Of a DNA stretch of 64,000 bases, positions 47,059 to 62,580 are shown one piece after another. Below the pieces are notes generated by a model. That model did not search any database. It saw only the letters and a program-made list of their open reading frames with translations, and was not told the origin of the DNA. The DNA is taken from NCBI GenBank assembly GCA_963277665.1, contig OY728143.1, positions 540,736,394-540,800,393 on the forward strand. Direction: 5' to 3'. Both the position numbers and the translations under genes were made by a program. The DNA comes from Viscum album. Its lineage: Eukaryota > Streptophyta > Magnoliopsida > Santalales > Viscaceae. Numbering within the stretch: the stretch's first letter is position 1; the number at the start of each line of letters is the position of its first letter.

Positions 47059-50000
47059 AATCCTTATCGTCTTGAAATTACATTGTTTTATTTGAATCAC
47101 ACAACTCGCCCTACAATGGTTGTGAAACTAAAATCATCTCAATGTCTTTTAATTAGAGACACCAGATGGGTTTTTTGGCATAACTCCAATGACATGGCAT
47201 AAAATCCATAATTGACCAAGCCATTTCTTTCTATGGTTCAAATGCAACGATGACAATGTATAATGGAACCCTTCCATATTAATACATCACATCATCATTT
47301 AAAAATCAACATCAAAATCATGGTTCTTTCCAACAAATAATTAATCTCACATTTATAAATTTAGATCCATGATGGATCCCTTCATAAGAGTCTCTTTTAA
47401 ATACACACCATCAACAGTCCACCGACCCACTAAACACGGTCCTTACTGCATCCTCAACCCATTCCCTATTAGGTTTACATAACCACACATGATCTTATAC
47501 TTCCTAGGATTAGAGTATCATTAAGATTTCTACGAGAACAAAAGTATTTTCCATGGACCATTCCCCATTTACAACCAAACCTCAGAACATGACTTGGTTA
47601 TCCTTCTCCAACATGAGATACGAACAAATAATATAATGCCACAAATTATTATTATCTAAGTACAAACTCGGAGGGATTCAATGATATATAATCTACCAAA
47701 AGGACCCCACCCATATAATTCTATTGGTTCACTCCCCACTATGAGGCTTAATAATCACAAATCCAGGAGTGAAACTACCTATGATTCCCCATATCAACCC
47801 TATGAGACATCTTTTTAACATGACATAAATAATGTGATATCATAGTTCAATGAGGATGATATCTTGATATTTGTCAGTATAATCTAAAAAATATAACTAT
47901 ACTAATATATCAATGTTAAATACCATTATAACCTCTCTACTCTGTAACATCATTGTTCTATACCAAGGACCTCGGGTCAACATGACCACAATTACCTCAT
48001 TATAGTTGCTATTATTTTCATCACACTCGGGGCTGCATAGCTCTATCAAGCACCACAGATGTTCAATCTTGTAACCTCTGCTCCAAAAACAAAACAATAA
48101 AGTGCATCACTAGTGGTCACTTATTCGTGATTCATCTATCACATAACCGTTACAATCCATTATGTAACCCAACCAAATAATATTCTCCCAATAAAAAGCG
48201 TAACATCTCAAAGTAACTTAGATCATAGGCCCCATCCATGGAAACTCGAGTAATTCATGTTTTATCAATCCAAATCAAGACACTAGGATGAAATATCCAA
48301 TTCAATAATTTTTATTGGAAAGACCCCTGAATTATCTATCCCTTCTCGAATACAACCACGAGGTCAAATCATAGAAAATAGTTGCAACATAAAAAGAACC
48401 AAATAAAATCCAATGAGCATAAGCCTCGATATTAGTTTAACCCTTAGTTCACTATTTTAAAAAATGTCCAATGAATCTACCATTTTATATTTTACCCAAA
48501 ATAATGATTAACTAAGATGACCCCTCTATGATTCAATATCCCAAGTAAAACACTTCTAACTCTATTATCTTGTGTCATGTCAAAATGATACTAGGCTCTC
48601 ATAGATAGACCTACCGATTAAAACTCACATTTCAAGTCACATGGTCAAACCACACATGTGTACAAATATTCATAGAAGCACAAAACTCTTATTGCATAAA
48701 CATGAAACCATCTTATGGTCACACAACATTATTAAAACAAAACATGGTCCTCTAGGGCCCTTCACATTGTATGTTTCATACCAAACAACTACTCACAACT
48801 TGGATTCCTATTATCTCAAAGCATGTGCACCTCAGAATGCTCTCTAAATGACCAACATATACTACTGAAATAAAAAAAAAGGAAATTTGGAAAAAAGTAA
48901 TATAATAACATCATATTGAACCACTATCATCACTACTACAACCATTAATAAGTGATAAATAGGCTTACACGTCATCAAAAACCTCACCAAAGATCAACAC
49001 AATCTTCCATCAGAATGAAATCCATAAAATATCAAATTTACAGGCCTTCAAAACGGGGATCCAACTGGTCTATCATGATTAATGTGTATCTATTTTCCTA
49101 TATACTCCATGAGTCAAAACCATGTCACATGACACCATGCGATAATTAATGAACCAAAAATCCATCATTTACCATCAAATCCAGACAACAAGTTAGTTGC
49201 TAAATGTGAATATCGTGTACAACTGTAACATAAAAAATATAGAACATCATTCATAGTACCGAGTAACCTAGAATTCATATAGAACATGGTATTCACAAAA
49301 CAACATCCCAATAAAATACATAATATCAAAAAAAGTATGATTTCTCTTATCTACCAAACCCCATTCGGGGAAGTAATAGAAAAAACTGATCTGATAACAC
49401 CTTTTAATATCCCATAAAAATTCCACTACAACTGGTCGTTCGATCCAGTTTTCTATATGGCCCCATGAACACCTCCTAATATGTTTGAGGCTACTAACTA
49501 GTAGAAAGGGTGTAATGGTGTATCATTAATGGGATTATACCCCAATATCTAAGTAAAAAACAAGATGTAAATAACTAAACATAAAATACACCAAAAAATT
49601 GGGTGAATAAATAAGAAGAAACAAAACATAATACAAATATATGGAAAATAGTAACATCCTAATATCCATTTCCAATATAAAAAATGATCACCAACAAAGG
49701 TGATCACATATAAATAATAAATAACTAAAAAATACATATATCATTCCCCTCTTCAATATATGTTATGAAACAAATACCCAGTCTCTAGAAACCTATCAAA
49801 CAAATCTAGATTCACCAGTCCACTCCACATGATCATCCCGCTCAACTATGAAAGCCAGGTCCTTTGAATAATCCATCATGCATCCATTATCCACCTGAAT
49901 AATGGAATTTGGCCTTAATATACACTAAGGTGAATATACAAGAGGTGATAAATAAATTGAAGTTGTCTACACCCAATGGTTAATCTATAACTACTATTAT

Positions 50001-51080
50001 ATGATCATGTTAATGAAATATAATCATCCAAGAAAAAAAATAACATATACAAAATTTAAATAAATGAACTATCAAACCTTATGTATAAGACCTCGATTGA
50101 CCATTACTATATTGTTTAAAGACAATGTTTCTCTGACCACATCTCTATGACCATGCATCCCAAATTACATATGGGTTCTATTTATATTAAAGTCATAACC
50201 AAATATGGAGAAACTCGAAACCAATAATATGATAGTAATATTTTCTGAGAAACATATACATAACATCCCATACCATTTCCTCATAACCCCTAACATAACC
50301 TCTTATTGGGTACCTCCACACTAATATTCATGTTACCAAATAATGGCACAACCATGCATAGATCATATGATTAAAACTTATCTCATCTATCATAAATTTA
50401 ATTCCCTGAGAATTAGTCCAATCCCGTACAATATATAAAATTATATTTTCATCACACATAATTATAACATATAAAAATTGGATGGGAATCATCATTCCAG
50501 CATCTATCCTAGATAGTATATCATCAAATCTGAGAGAATCTACATGTCACATAAGCTCAAAATTATATTATTTGTGTCATGATTCTTATTCTGACACCAA
50601 ATATATAGAATATTATTCATGTCCTTAACCTTTTTCCAGTAACTATATATGAATATTTATATATATATATATCATCAGTGGTTCCCATAGCATTAGTCTT
50701 ACCCAAATGACAGAGATGGAGCATCACCACGTCCTACCTTTTCAACATGGAATGACATAATCACCAATAGAATAAGTCTGGTCTATAACCAAGAAGTATA
50801 CTATAATTTTCTGGAACCTCAGTCTGACAAAATATCAATTATTTACCACGGGTTCACTAAACATCGGTCCATAAACAATCCACACACATATGATGACACA
50901 TAATCTGTACTCACTATATAAAAAAGAACATAGAAACACTATCCACCACTCAAACCATAAAAAATGTCCTTAATGATATAGATAATTTCATCTATCATTT
51001 TCAAATAGAAATATCTAGAATAATAGATAAGGATCATTTATCCTAATCTCACATCCATAAGGTCCCTACAAGAAAACATG
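47059..51080. other. G-poor, A+C-rich tract with no recognisable genes
   Basis: About 4 kb between the two copies of the old repeat. The plus strand is markedly poor in G and rich in A and C, unlike the LTR elements. Short reading frames on both strands show no family motif. If the flanking repeats are LTRs, this is the decayed interior of that element. Confidence 0.5.
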
Positions 51081-51089
51081 ACATCTAAA

Positions 51090-53175
51090 TCTGGAAAACC
51101 AAAAATATAAAATCCTCCTATTGGGAACAATCCATGAATCCAACTCAATCATAAAAACATAATTGTTGTTGGACATACATCCAAATCAGTTATAAACAAC
51201 AAATACCCAAGGGATAATGTATAAGATGAGGTCCCAAGGTAACACTCGTAACAAAAATATGAGGGCACACTCACCTACATAGTGTCATTTTATCAGTCAT
51301 TATCATACAACGTTCTCGGGTAGCACACAAAAATAGAGGAATACATTATCGGGAACCATTGAGAAAAAACTAAATAGTATTATACCCTAAAATTAAATGA
51401 TATCAACCAACTTTTAAGAGAATAACTTAAATAATAAACATCCTAAATAAACCCTCAATGTCTCCATCCAACCCTTGATCAACATCATGGAAATATTGAA
51501 TCAAAAAGAAAACTCATGTCACACATGCATTACCACTAACATACCACATCATCCAATCACCACTTTATGAAAAACTATCCCACTATGGGAAAACTAAAGA
51601 GTCCCTTAGAATCTACACAAATAATAAATATCACATATCCATAACTGAAATCCAACAATTTTAACTGATACCAAAGGCTCCAACCACTCTAGACCCTATA
51701 CATAGTGTCCAAACATCAACAACCATATCCTTAAGAAGCTAGTACATATAATCATAGAATTAAAAAAATATCCTCCATGATAATCTACAATTTTTCCTTT
51801 TGGGATCTATGTATAGAAACTCATAAATAGTTTCATGGAACGCTAAGTACAATCTATTAACTGAGCTCAAATTTATCACCAAGGCATAGAGGCTTATAAC
51901 ACAACCAACTAAAGGATTCAAAATCCAAATGTCAAACAAATCCTCCTAGGGAACTACAATTTTTCAAAAAAACTCTTCAAATGACCTTTATATTTTTAGA
52001 GGTTCCCAACATTGTGTTATACACCAAAAAATCTCCTGATGGACTATTGAAAATTACAATTATAAATTCCAAGGTAAAAAAAGAGAAAACCTCTAAGATG
52101 GAAAAATTTCATAGACATTAATTTCAAGTACATGGGGTGTAGTTTCAGATCACCATACCTCCATGTACTTTTACATGGATCGAGAAACATGGGTTATTCT
52201 TATATATAATTAAATAGTGTGTACCCAAATTAATTGGCATATAGTTCTCAAAACCATATTCCACTATACTTTTTAACATGTTTGTGTACTACTATACAAT
52301 ATGTATATAATGTACACAGGATGTACTTATGAATTTTTTTTATAACAGGAAGAACAGGTGGATTTTTTACCAAGAACCACACACCATATAGTAGGGGTTT
52401 TTGAATGGGAAACCCCAAAAAACATCTTTGAAAACACTGATTTCTGGTAAATAAGAGAATATTAAACATTATAGGTTCCATTTAAACAATTTTAAGGATA
52501 TAAAACACACACATAAACTATTTTATATAAATTGAGGGATTAAAATCAAGAACCGTCCTCCCACCTAGAGTAATGCAGATGCTTTGGGATCAAATAAACT
52601 TTTGAATGTTAATGCTCATCAATCTGGTCCTAATATATGCCATGGGCGAAGTCTGAATGCATACTCTTCTTCTCCGTATCTTATTCCATCCATCTCATGA
52701 ATGGGAGATAACACTTACCCATCCTACTAGCCATAAGAGCACCAATATGGGGGGTGTATTTAATAAATTTACGTTAGTAATTAATTAATAAATCAACCAC
52801 ATAAATAGGTTTCCCACATCCCAGATTCCAATTTGATTTTATACGTTTCATAGGGGAACCCACATTTTGGAATTAAAAATGAAGTCAAAATATCATCATG
52901 ACACTCTATTCGAATGATATCACGTACCAAACATACAAAAATAATTAAATATTAAATATAATAAATATTAATTATTTATAAAAAAACAACTACTCGGATT
53001 TCCACGAATTTCATCACCTAGGGTATGAAAACATGTACTGGTCCAATAGCATGGAAAATAAAATTTCCTAGATAATTTTATATGGTAAAAGACCATTTTA
53101 CACCTCATAATAACTAGATAAAAAATCAACATCCTGATCAAAATTATAAACAAAAAAAATCTCTATAGAAATAAT
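51090..53175. repeat. Older repeat copy 2
   Basis: The uninterrupted copy of the repeat split at 22,905/46,205. It shows what the chromovirus target looked like: the two pieces align across the junction near 52,350 without a large gap. The edges are approximate. Confidence 0.65.
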
Positions 53176-54189
53176 GAGGATCAAACTGTAGAGCACATCT
53201 AGTGATATATTTTGAATATGAATCATGAGGAAATAAAAAAATTCAAAATAAATTTTCAATGAATCTGTATAAACATGTGTTAGTGATTATTAACTACTAC
53301 CTTTGGTAGAATTATCTTTAAATGTAATGGGTGAATATCCATGTTTTATTAAATGAAAATATATCTTAAAAAAATTAAAATTAGTAAGTATTTATAAATA
53401 AAATGTTTATACTTAAGAGAAACAACAACTAATTAGTAAAGAAAAACATATACCTAAGAATTTCCACTATCAACAACTGCCTAGTTCCAGATGACACATA
53501 AATGTAATATCACTGAATATTGGAGATGATTTTACCAATGAAAAATAATTATCATGGAATAATTTATCTAATCCCTTGTTTATAATAAAAAAATATAGAA
53601 TCTTGTTTTTTAAGACTGAGTATACAATAAAATTGATATAGATCAAGGTAGAAATAAAATATTTTTTGGTATATGATCAAACTTATTCTGAGGCATTGAA
53701 TTGAGGAGAAATAATTAAAGGATAGAGTATAAAATCACCATAAGATAATGAATTGGGTATTAAGTACTGATGTATGTATTATAAGGATTTAAAATAGGAT
53801 AATTGATGATATTTTAAAAGAAAAATTATTAATACAATTTGGTTTACTAGGATATGAATGGTTATACAATGAAGCAGGTGGCCGCCATTGGTTGGTTTGA
53901 GGCCACTAGATAAAACAATATCATCTGTAGATCCACAAAAGGGGCCTTATGGACTCCACATAATTATTGGTTGGTGTTATTTGAAAAACATCAACATAGG
54001 AACACATCATGCTGGCATGGGCCATAATCTAATGAGTCAGTAGGATCTATATTGCATCTGTAAATATAGTAGACCAAGTAAAAAAATATATGGAGATCCC
54101 TACCTTGATGCTGAATGTGTAGAATATTTTCCATTTTCATGTTATTATTAATACTTTAAAATATGAATAATTGTCACTTGTAAAACCAT
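53176..54189. other. No recognisable feature
   Basis: AT-rich sequence without motifs or repeat partners that I could see. Confidence 0.5.
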
Positions 54190-54600
54190 ATCTCTACAAT
54201 AGACAATACAAATATCCCACTCAATAGAAGATGCAGTTGTATCGAATTTAATATCTTCATTGTCGATTAGAATATTTGTAATGAGATTATACATCTAATG
54301 ATGAGTCTTACAAAACACAATATGAATAAATTAGTACCATGGGCGAATATCCATAATATATGCCACCATCATGATTCCATCTATTATCTTAAATAACCGA
54401 ACAAGATTAATAGACAATTTAGATTGTCTCCTTAAATAGAAATTCCCATACTAAAAGGTACTCCTGCTATAACATATTTTCTCTTAAAAAAATAATATTT
54501 AAAATAATTTAGTTAGAATATTATCTATTTTAGTTCTATGACATAATCGACCACTTCCAAATCAACATAACCCACCATATGGTCTCTAGTAACATGATAT
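54190..54600 (-). pseudogene. Ty1/copia RNase H relic
   Basis: Minus strand. HMVGYVDLEVVDY (about 54,591-54,550) resembles the GYxDADxAGD entry of copia RNase H. Further on, HIVFCKTHH, a stop, then MYNLITNILIDNEDI (54,325-54,240) follows the pattern of the copia NPVFHARTKHIDxRYHFIR segment and its continuation, with a short deletion. Two separate blocks in the right order and strand make chance unlikely, but the intervening text is unreadable. No active element remains. Confidence 0.5.
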
Positions 54601-57600
54601 CCCCAACAACTGATGATTCAAATACCACTTGTATACATAAAATTGATCGACATTTATATATATAATGACCATAAAATAGATCTATATAAATTAAATAAAT
54701 CATTTTATTGATTTATGGGGAAATATTATAGTGAAATGATCAAAGAAAGATCCTTCAAAATCTATAATGCATACATGAATCTTATCCAGAAGTATTTGTA
54801 TAGATCTCTCTAACATTACATCAATTTGATATTGATATGTTCCACATATCTTAATCTTTTCCCCCATCAAAATCTTCACATTCTTCCAAAACCCTGGAAT
54901 TAACCTTTATTATGAATAAAATACAACACTTAATGTCACTCCATTCAGTGACTCAATTTACCTAACATAGATCTTACATAAAACATTACCAATATTGTAT
55001 TCTAAATCGATCTATAATTATAATCATTTAACCAGCAATTCAACGAAACCAAAATAGTATATTGATATCTCAATGTCATGGGAAATCATATATTTATGTA
55101 TGTAGAATCATTACACATGTTGTAAATTAGAAATGTGGAGGTTATAGTAACCAAATTGGTCTTTCATTGTTTTCCATGATACTATTAAAATTTATATAAT
55201 GGGAGAGAAATCAATCAATGTCTAATTTAATTTATAGAAACCGTAATTTACTTATATCATGATTCTAAATATAGATTAATACTTTATTTACTTCATATTA
55301 TGATGAATAGGTGTTTTTTATACCCTTTCTCTCATTGAAGAGGCAAATATAACTCTTCGCAAATCAATAATCACACCACTTTTGTATAATTTCCATCACA
55401 TAATGAATATTTTTAATTACCTCATCTATCATAACATGTATTATTATGGATCAAACTCATAACTAGAAATTCATTATTCCAACAATTAGGACCTCGTCAC
55501 TAGGGGTTCACATGAGACATCCCCTCAAAACCCAGAAATGACCACCATATTGTATTGAAGAAAAGACATAGGAATCCACCATGGTTTTTATGTATTCTCT
55601 ACAACATCAAACATCATCTATCTATGGGAATCTACAACAAAATCTTAAATACTAGAAATATTCTCCATCTTTATGTCAAAAAAATTTAATCATTATACCC
55701 AATTTATCTATTGATGTTTTATTTCACCCATGTATAAATTATTTTAAAAAACACTTGGTATTTATAATTGAAAAACCAATCCGTAAAAGTAAGTTTTTCT
55801 AACATTTCAATGCATATATCATAACATTAATCACCATGTAATAAGAATGTTAGTTTGGATGCGGTGCCTAAAAAATTTATGTATCACCATACATTAGAAT
55901 ATATCAATAAATAATGACAAATTCAATATAATACACTGCCTAAGAGACCCTTATATATAATATTTAGAATTAAATAATATGTAACCCTTTTATAAATTTT
56001 TTGAATTAATTATCTCATTGGTAAGTCAATTAAATAATTATTCCCATATTTTTAATTATGATCACAGGCTCCCCCAGGAGGTACAATATAATGAACCTCA
56101 TTTTATTCAAATCCAAACCAAGGAGTCCCTTAACCATGAACATGTTTTATAGTCATTATTATTGAATAAAATATTATACATTTTTTAGATAAATTGTATT
56201 TTGTTATTGAGTTATTACTTTCCCATTAAATATCATTTAATTTATCAAAAGTTGAAACATTAGTAACATGGAATAATTAATATCTTCTCAAATAATACTC
56301 AATATGATCTCAATGAGTCTTTTGTGAGACACCATGTTATTTAGAAAAGTAGGATGTTTTCAATGAACACAATGATGAAAGATTACATTTATTTGTTAAA
56401 TTACATATTCTTGAAATTCATTAATACTAGTAGATAATTTTTTTTCTAAATTTCATATCAAAATATATATAGAACCCATTAATTCTCTAAAAAATTTCCT
56501 AATATATATATATATATATATATGATATATTGAAGATCATATCCAAAAAAAAATTTCTATGTCTTAAGTCATAGGGTTGTCAATAATTAATTTAAAAAAT
56601 TATTAACTCTTTAGAATAGGTAGATGAATGTCATTGTGAGTTCCTATTATTATAATATACATATCAAATGAAAACCTATACTATATTTATTTATGAAACG
56701 CCACACATAAGTGATTCTACAAATCACAATATAACATTATAGATAGATGTTATAATGATAAAAAATTTCCTAATTATTTTATCGATTGATAACAACTCAA
56801 AAGAAAAAAATAACACAAATATGTAACAGAATAACCAATTTAGTATATTTAAACTAATGACACACTATTATGAAAATATAATTGATATATTGTTTAGAAT
56901 ATTTAAGGATCATAAATAGAATTATCAATCATATCTCCCAAACATCAACTTGTGAATGATCCATTATATAACTATGTAAACATTTTATTTTTGAAATAGA
57001 ATAAATTAATTAGTTACAAGATATAAATAATAATTAAGGGTCATACTGGACTTATGGGTCCACATAGATGCACCATAGAATTATTATTTTGTGTCCCTTA
57101 ATCACTTCAATTAATTCCCATTATATTAATGGTCTTGTCCTACTGATGACATGTTCTGATAAAATGTACATTGTAGTACAGATAATAACTTTTGTACCCA
57201 TACTTATTGCACCTAAAAGGGGTATCTAACATGGAGGGATATAATGAAAAAATAATATATTATTAATATCAGCCTCACCCCAAAAACAATCCTCTAACAT
57301 TAATTTACAATACCGATAATAAGTAAATAGACCCATACATGAGAAGGAACCAATATAAGCACTGACAGATAGAAAATATTTGGAACCTCTATCTTCCTCT
57401 ATGCCCTTCCATATCATTATATAAATATTGATAACTTTAGTTTTTATCATCATATCAAAGAAACAAACGTTGAATTTTATCTTTGTATGTGGATCTAAAA
57501 AACATATTAAATTTTTTACACATTATTACTACCCAAATGTGGAGAAACGATATTCAATTTAGTGAACCACATTTATTGAATAGAAAATAACATTGACCCT

Positions 57601-60570
57601 TATTAGAAGTCTTTAAAATACTATTTCTAGTGTACATTATATGAATTATTAAAAAAACACAGCTAGAATGTATTCCATCATGTTTTTATATGTTATCACA
57701 TCATTTCTACAAAAACCATAATTATATCATCCCAATAAAATCCGAAAACAATTTGAAATATAATAGACGAAAGATTCAATTATTAATCGTCATGAGACTC
57801 TTTAAGCCAAAAGATCCTCTTGATGAACCATATCAATTATTCTATATCATAAAGAGATATAATTCCAAAAAGAAAAATATATTAATGATTTGGAAGTCAA
57901 TATCAGTTTCATAAATAATAAACACTACATTATGGAATCTTCCAACATTATTTATTAATAAAAAACATAGATCTAATTGGATAACCTATATATAACGAGT
58001 ATTGGGAGAATCCTAGGAATTATACATAGTACAATAATCTTGTACACTGGAGACATAAAATGAATACCCAAGAGGTCTCTAAGGTAGGATTTATAAAAAT
58101 TTAAAACTCAATTTTTTAGAAATCCAATATTTAAGACAAGAAAAACAAAAATATATCACAATCACACACAAAATGGTTTTCAACAATGTCTATCATAAGA
58201 GGATACCAATAGAAATAGGGAATACCAACCATGAAGCACTACCCATGAACTAATTCTACAATACCCACTCATTAGTCACAACCTTATATAAATATACTCA
58301 AGAATATAATACTAAAGAAAAAAAATAATAATAATAAAACAATAAATTTATAGTGTGTGTCCTAATTTCAATGGGAATTTAATTATAAGGTATATATTCA
58401 ATTAATGAAAAAATAATATGGAATGTGAATCAAAACCAAAAATCATGATTCATGATAAAACTCACTGTCCTATAAATTAGTTTATAAATATTATTTTGAT
58501 CCACAAAAATAAATAATGAAATTATCATCGATTAGTACAGACATAAAGACAATTTCTCATTTTCATTACGTCATTTATGTTAACATGTTGTTCTTTTTAT
58601 ACATTGACATAGTTTCTATGATTGTATCCTATAAATATTATCTCTATTATACCATTTTCTAAATCTAGGAACATGAAAATCTATTTAGTAAATATGTTTA
58701 CCAGATATCATTTTGTAAAAAAAATCATTACCAACTGATTTTGAGTCTGGATACCACATGACATCATATGAAAAATTCCATCTATAATAAATATTTATGA
58801 GGAGTGAAATGTCAAAAGCAATGATGTAAGTAGACTCAATTATTGTTACAATGTTAACATCAAACTATTGTCAAAGGGTTACAAATAATTAACATATAAT
58901 GAATAAATATTCATAAGTGTATTTGAATACAAAAAATATTCCAAACCATATTATAAGAGCATGGAATCACTATATAAAAATCCAAACAATAATATAGAAT
59001 TGTTCTATAAAATAGATCAATGTTTGGGATAAATATTACTATATAAATATAATTATCAACATCCATCCTGAGTTGTATCCTATGGTAGATGTATCCTCAT
59101 ACTAAACCTAAAAAAATCTAATCATATCTTCTTTTCCCTTAACTGGATCCCATGTGATAGAATACAAAGGTGCATTATGATTACCATGTAGAGAATGAAA
59201 ATGAAATATAACATAATAAAAAATATGCATTAACATACGATCATAAGATATATCATTTCATTACCAGAATGTAAAAAAAAGGAAAATATGTTCCATGAAT
59301 ATCACACAAGAATAAGAGATGTGTCAATTTAATTGAAAAGAACTATTATTTTTATATATATAGTAGAAGTAAAATCAACTATCCATTTCCAATATCTCCA
59401 CTTTATTGGGATATCCCAAGAAACAAGTTAGACAAATACCATGGGAAGTTATATCACGGGATTGTAATAAATAGAATATGAGATATCCCACAATGAGAGA
59501 CAATATATTGGGATCTACATGAATAATCAATTAAAGATGAAAAAAATAAATCATGAAAATTTTGGGAAGAAGAGGGAAATTCAATTTCACATCATAATTA
59601 TAATTAATTAAAATAATTTAAAATTAAAATGTAATATAATATCAAGAACCGGTCTCATTGGGAATTAAAATAATATTAATTTCAATATAAAATCAAACAT
59701 ACGTTCCATTAGTCAACCCACACACATCAAACAATATTTTCAAGAACATGTGTAGAAATGGGGAAATGTTAATAACCACATACATTATGTGAAATGATGT
59801 TTCAATTATAATTCCCATTATCTAAGTATAATTTCAAAAAGTTGACTCGTAAAATAATTATAAATTTATATCTATTATATTGTTAGGAACATATTTGAGT
59901 TAAAATCAAAATCATGATGCATGAAAATAAAATACATTCCAAACAATATCTAATAATGATAATAGCTTATGTGGAGATGAGGAGCATATTCCAAATCATA
60001 AAATTTGGTGTCAAATCAATGCATGACTAATAATTATATCCTTAAATAAGTGCATACCCCATATAATTGATAAATAAATCAAGAATAAAATTATTTTCTT
60101 CCATGTGTAGGGGAATATAATTTATATTGTTCTAGATAGAATTCACAATACTAAAATAAAAAGGCCAATAATGTATCATGAGTTTATTACAGGAGAATAA
60201 TTTTGAGGAGAGAGGACAAGATTAGTATATGAGTTCTATTTAGGTGTTAGGGGATAATGGTGATTTATATGGTTGTGAAAAGAGTATATGTTTTAGGATA
60301 TTATTATAATAATATCTCGATGGATTTACTATGTCAAAAATATTTCCCCAACGGAACTGACATCAATTATAAACATTATTCTTTTCCCTATATCACTACA
60401 AATTTTTCTATAGGCTCTATTGAGTAGAAATTGGGTTATGGGTTTAACATACTCTAACATGGAATAACCATAAAAGTATGGTTTCTATTATCAAGTTAAT
60501 ATTTGATATCGTAATTGAGGATTCATCTTATTCAGACTCCAATGACAAGCTATTTTTTCCCACCTATGAG
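54601..60570. other. Unassigned AT-rich tract
   Basis: About 6 kb of AT-rich DNA. The only clear local feature is a simple (AT)n run at 56,501-56,523. If the copia RNase H at 54.2-54.6 kb belonged to a full element, its RT and integrase should lie here, but I could not read them. Confidence 0.5.
56501..56523. repeat. (AT)n microsatellite
   Basis: An uninterrupted run of alternating A and T of about 23 bases. Confidence 0.9.
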
Positions 60571-60574
60571 TCGT

Positions 60575-60628
60575 TGGAGCTACAATAATGTTTTCATCTA
60601 CATAAAGATAAATATCCTTGTAACTTAT
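60575..60628 (-). pseudogene. Possible copia RT active-site remnant
   Basis: The minus strand reads ISYKDIYLYVDENIIVAP, which resembles the copia RT segment around YVDD, with the second Asp replaced by Glu. The flanking text in the same frame does not continue the family pattern, and the distance to the RNase H relic (about 6 kb) is too great for one compact element. A chance match in AT-rich DNA is possible. Confidence 0.2.
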
Positions 60629-62580
60629 TCTATTCTGACACTCAATGAATTAGATAATTCTTTATTCCAATTAAGAAATTTTTAAATATATATATACATT
60701 ATTTTTATATAAATACATGAATGAAATTTTACCACATAGTGCTTAATGAAAAATTATAAATAAAAAATATCATAAAAAACCATATATTATAAATATCCAA
60801 ACCAATTTAACATTTTTTCAAGGGGGTTACTTTGAAAAAAACCTACTTTAAAAATATATACATTAAATATCCTTATATAATACTTACAAATATTCATGAA
60901 TAACATGTTTTCTATTAATTTTAATTTTTCCCAATTATTGAATAATGATTGTCTGTTGACATCACTTCAAAACTAGTTCCATGATCTGAATATTTTTATG
61001 AAAATTTCTCCTCACTATGGAGGGGTAATCCAAATAAACCACAATAAAAAAATTAAGAAAATTGTATGAAATATCCATCGAATAAATTGTAAATATACTT
61101 GGGGAAAAATACTATTTGATGGGCATTAATCAGTAATCAATTTCTCCCAATGGACCAAGTGAATGTTTTTTATACCATTATTTCCAAGCCATGTGAATAA
61201 TTTTGTAACTACAATAACCATCGAGATAAAAAAACGCATTCCAAGAAACCCTTTCTCCAATTTGGTCCACGTATTGTATGAGAAGATAGTTATTTATAGA
61301 ACATTAATATAGTTTCAAAATTTTAGTATAGAGTGTCCCCTTTGTAACTACATATGACTAAATTATCACAAATTTTTATTTGATTATTTTTGTGAATCAA
61401 ACAATTTTAGTGACATCATCAACTAGATTAAACAAATTGTTGTGAAAAACTGGAATAATAATCATTTAATAATCATGTTTTAACAATTATTCTTTTATAA
61501 CATGATTCATATTGTGGATGATCCTCCACTATCCCTTAGCCCTTAGATGTTGACCTGGTTTCATAGTGATATTGTAAATGAAAATTAAGATATATATAAA
61601 TTTATATCAAATATAGACCATCCAATATTAATTTTGTAACATTTTAACATATCCAATAGAGTATCATCATGAATTTAACCTAGTTTTTCTAAAATGATGA
61701 TTTGTAGTGGGGAAATATCACCTAGAAATGAGTATATTAAATAATATAAATGATAGTGGAGAACTGAATAGTGTTTATTATACAAATGGTATAATATTTT
61801 ATTTAGATGGCCTATATTAATTATTTATTTTTAAAAAATTGTGTTATATCAGAAGATAAATAATCATGAATACTTTCCATACAAGCCAAATCCTCATTTA
61901 TCTTTCACAGATTTGGTTTGCATGATATCCCAAAATTATGAATGTTAGATAGTTACATGATTGGAAGAAATATTTCATTACAATATATTTTATGGTGGAT
62001 ATTTATTATGGTAATATTTTCAGTCAATTTATACATTCTTTCAAAAGGTAGGTGAAGTCTACGAATTTTCCAATTATATTACAGAAAATTCATTATTTGA
62101 GAGGATACGAGGATTAGAACATGACACCACATCGAGGATTATTATTTATAACACTATAACTCTTATATAATTATGACATGTTCATGAAACATACTATATA
62201 ATTTTTTAAACACCACAAGTTACCCTTTTGAATGATGGTTAATAAATATCATATTTTTAATTACATTTAAAGCCCCATTATCTTCAAATAGTGGAATATA
62301 TTTCCACCTTAGAATATAGTTCGTATATAGTGTTGGGACAACATTGATAATATTTGAATCCCATGTCCCTATAATGGGAATAAAAGGCCATGTAAATCAA
62401 TTCTACGTAATAGGATATCTTACATCGTTTATAGTTGTTTGACTAAGACTATTTCCATTGAATTTAAATGACTTCATAGTTGAATACAAGGTGTGAGGTA
62501 CATAGTAATTTTTGGTGTTTAAAAAACGTGTATGAATCCCTTTTAGATATCCTCGATGGGATATATCTTTTCATGAGGGA
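60629..62580. other. No recognisable feature
   Basis: AT-rich sequence left of the terminal repeat. Its counterpart, if any, would lie outside the window to the left of base 1. Confidence 0.5.
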
